DNA from: JBFONV01 sp040779335
GTDB lineage: Bacteria; Pseudomonadota; Gammaproteobacteria; Enterobacterales; Alteromonadaceae
Direction of reading: 5' to 3'
NCBI GenBank assembly: GCA_040779335.1
Contig: JBFONV010000002.1
Location: 1-64,000, forward strand
DNA length: 64,000 nucleotides
Shown here: positions 62,685 through 64,000 of the stretch, piece by piece
Layout: each line of letters opens with the position of its first letter
Position numbering within the stretch: position 1 is the stretch's first letter
Translations under genes and position numbers: made by a program
The notes under the pieces: generated by a model
Told to the model about the DNA's origin: nothing
Seen by the model: only the letters and a program-made list of their open reading frames with translations
Databases searched by the model: none

Positions 62685-64000
62685 ATGAAAAAAACTATAT
62701 TAGCACTAAGTGTAATCTCGGCCTTAACATCAACAAGTAGCTTAGCAACAACATCAGTATTACTCGCCAATACTAAAGACACCAACGCCAATGACACTGA
62801 AACCATGGTCATTACCGCCAACCGTACACTAGAAAACAAGTTTGATGTTTTAGCCGCGGTTGATGTCTTTGATCGCGATAGCATTGAACAATTACAACCG
62901 GCTTCCGTGGCCGATTTATTAAATCGCATTGCCGGGATCAATGTTATCTCTGGCGGAACAAAAGCCAATAATTCATCGGTGTTTGTTCGCGGCGGCAATA
63001 GCGATCATGTACTGATACTGCTTAATGGTGTTCGCGTTGGCTCTGCCACGATTGGCGTTAAAAGTTTGTCCTCAGTTTCTCTTGAGCTTATTGACCGCGT
63101 TGAAGTGGTGCGTGGTCCTCGTGCCTCACTTTGGGGATCTGACGCTATAGGCGGAGTTATTCAAATATTCACGCGTCAATTTGCTGAAAATACTGGCCAA
63201 GTTGGACTGAAATTAGGCAGTAATAACAGTCAAGAAATATACGCTTCGGTGGGTTTAGGTAATGAGCAGCATAGCTATACGCTAAGTGCATCGAAAGAAA
63301 AGTCTGACGGCTATGATATTAAAGCGGATGATGAAACCGATAAAGACGGGTTTGATAACGAGTCATTCGCCGTTAATGGTACCAGTCGCGTCAATCAATA
63401 TTACTCAGTTGAATTAAATGCTCAGTTGGAACAAGGTAATACCGAGTTTGACACCAGTTGGGGTGGCAACCAAGCCGATTTTAAAAAGCATCACTTTTTA
63501 GTACGCAACCATATTCAGCTTGAACATGCTTACGTACAATTTAGCTATGCTAATTCACGCGATAATGAAGTAACCTTTGGTAATAATGCATTGCCCGCAT
63601 TATTTGAAACCAAGCGTGACCAGCTCTCTGCGCTGACCCAATTATCATTAAGTGAACAAAGTGAAGTCGTTATTGGGGCTGACTGGTACAACGAAAAAAT
63701 CAATACTTCTGAGATTTATAACGACGATACTCGTGAAGCCAATGCGATTTATCTAACCACCCGCCAACAGTTAGATGCACTAAAACTAGAAGCATCAGTG
63801 CGTCGTGATGAAGTCGGTGATGTCGACACTGAAATAACCTACCAATTAGGTGCAGGTTATGACCTTAGCCAAGATTTAATGGTTGCTCTAACTTACGGCA
63901 CCTCATTTAAAGCACCAACTTTTAATGATTTATATTATCCATGGGGCGGCAACGAAAACTTGGTCTCAGAAACAGCCAGTAATACCGAGCTAATTACTCG
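62685..64000 (+). CDS. btuB: TonB-dependent vitamin B12 receptor BtuB (5' part, cut by window edge)
   Basis: Outer-membrane receptor for cobalamin. Signal peptide (MKKTILALSVISALTSTSSLA), TonB box ETMVITA, plug domain with PASVADLLNRIAGINV, VFVRGGNSDHVLILLNGVRV and VEVVRGPRASLWGSDAIGGVIQI, followed by beta-barrel strands. The reading frame is open for all 438 codons to the end of the window, so the last part (BtuB is usually about 600 residues) lies beyond it. ATG at 62685 has TGAGGA upstream. Controlled by riboswitch 2. Confidence 0.95.
   Translation, partial: MKKTILALSVISALTSTSSLATTSVLLANTKDTNANDTETMVITANRTLENKFDVLAAVDVFDRDSIEQLQPASVADLLNRIAGINVISGGTKANNSSVFVRGGNSDHVLILLNGVRVGSATIGVKSLSSVSLELIDRVEVVRGPRASLWGSDAIGGVIQIFTRQFAENTGQVGLKLGSNNSQEIYASVGLGNEQHSYTLSASKEKSDGYDIKADDETDKDGFDNESFAVNGTSRVNQYYSVELNAQLEQGNTEFDTSWGGNQADFKKHHFLVRNHIQLEHAYVQFSYANSRDNEVTFGNNALPALFETKRDQLSALTQLSLSEQSEVVIGADWYNEKINTSEIYNDDTREANAIYLTTRQQLDALKLEASVRRDEVGDVDTEITYQLGAGYDLSQDLMVALTYGTSFKAPTFNDLYYPWGGNENLVSETASNTELIT

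Noticed and set aside
1..64000. CRISPR arrays, tRNA genes, integrases or transposases
   Set aside because: No regularly spaced direct repeats, cloverleaf sequences or recombinase motifs were found by eye on either strand.

Overview
The window reads as chromosome of a marine-type gammaproteobacterium of the order Alteromonadales, most likely Colwelliaceae (Colwellia/Thalassotalea-like). This rests on moderately low G+C, the conserved order rpsT-murJ-ribF-ileS-lspA-fkpB-ispH followed by a type IV minor-pilin operon, and the many secreted lipoprotein peptidases. The taxon is inferred from content and gene order; no database search was possible. I see no phage, transposase, CRISPR array or tRNA gene.

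Layout. 1-351: two tandem rRNA-type promoters pointing left out of the window, then a terminator. 352-8617: housekeeping genes pssA, a DUF4124 protein, clpB (with a heat-shock-type promoter), pgeF, rluD, bamD, glnB and nadE. 8715-16536: type IV pilus minor-pilin locus, with two tandem FimT/GspH pseudopilins on the plus strand converging on the minus-strand operon pilV-pilW-pilX-pilY1-pilE plus a small secreted protein. 16834-24957: ispH, fkpB, lspA, ileS, ribF and murJ (minus), and rpsT with a TTG start (plus). 25093-34924: catabolic and proteolytic genes: an M49-like peptidase, a GMC oxidoreductase, a TPR/transglutaminase-like lipoprotein, an acyl-CoA dehydrogenase, an M3 peptidase and a DUF3010 protein. 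35239-43140: a small membrane protein, a YHYH-domain lipoprotein, a response regulator/histidine kinase pair, a di-heme peroxidase and an M20 dipeptidase. 43664-46768: a large two-module leucine-rich-repeat lipoprotein. 46901-50853: four genes that together could form a non-phosphorylating sugar-acid route (SDR dehydrogenase, lactonase, enolase-superfamily dehydratase, class II aldolase). 51084-58522: a TANGO2/NRDE protein, a small membrane protein, a ThrE-type exporter, an M13 peptidase and a compositionally distinct P-type ATPase. 58663-64000: a vitamin B12 island with two cobalamin riboswitches, btuD-btuC-cobO-btuF behind the first and btuB (cut by the right edge) behind the second.

How the parts work together. 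The B12 island is a nearly complete salvage system: BtuB outer-membrane receptor, BtuF periplasmic binder, BtuCD inner-membrane transporter and CobO adenosyltransferase, each transcription unit under its own riboswitch. The minor pilins and PilY1 would form the priming/tip complex of a type IV pilus. Three lipoprotein-type zinc peptidases (M49-like, M3, M13) and a secreted M20 dipeptidase point to peptide scavenging. The most unusual items are the YHYH/two-component/peroxidase neighbourhood with proline-rich segments in two of its proteins, the two-module LRR lipoprotein, the compact sugar-acid gene set, and a nested inverted repeat with a T-tract at 35475-35567.
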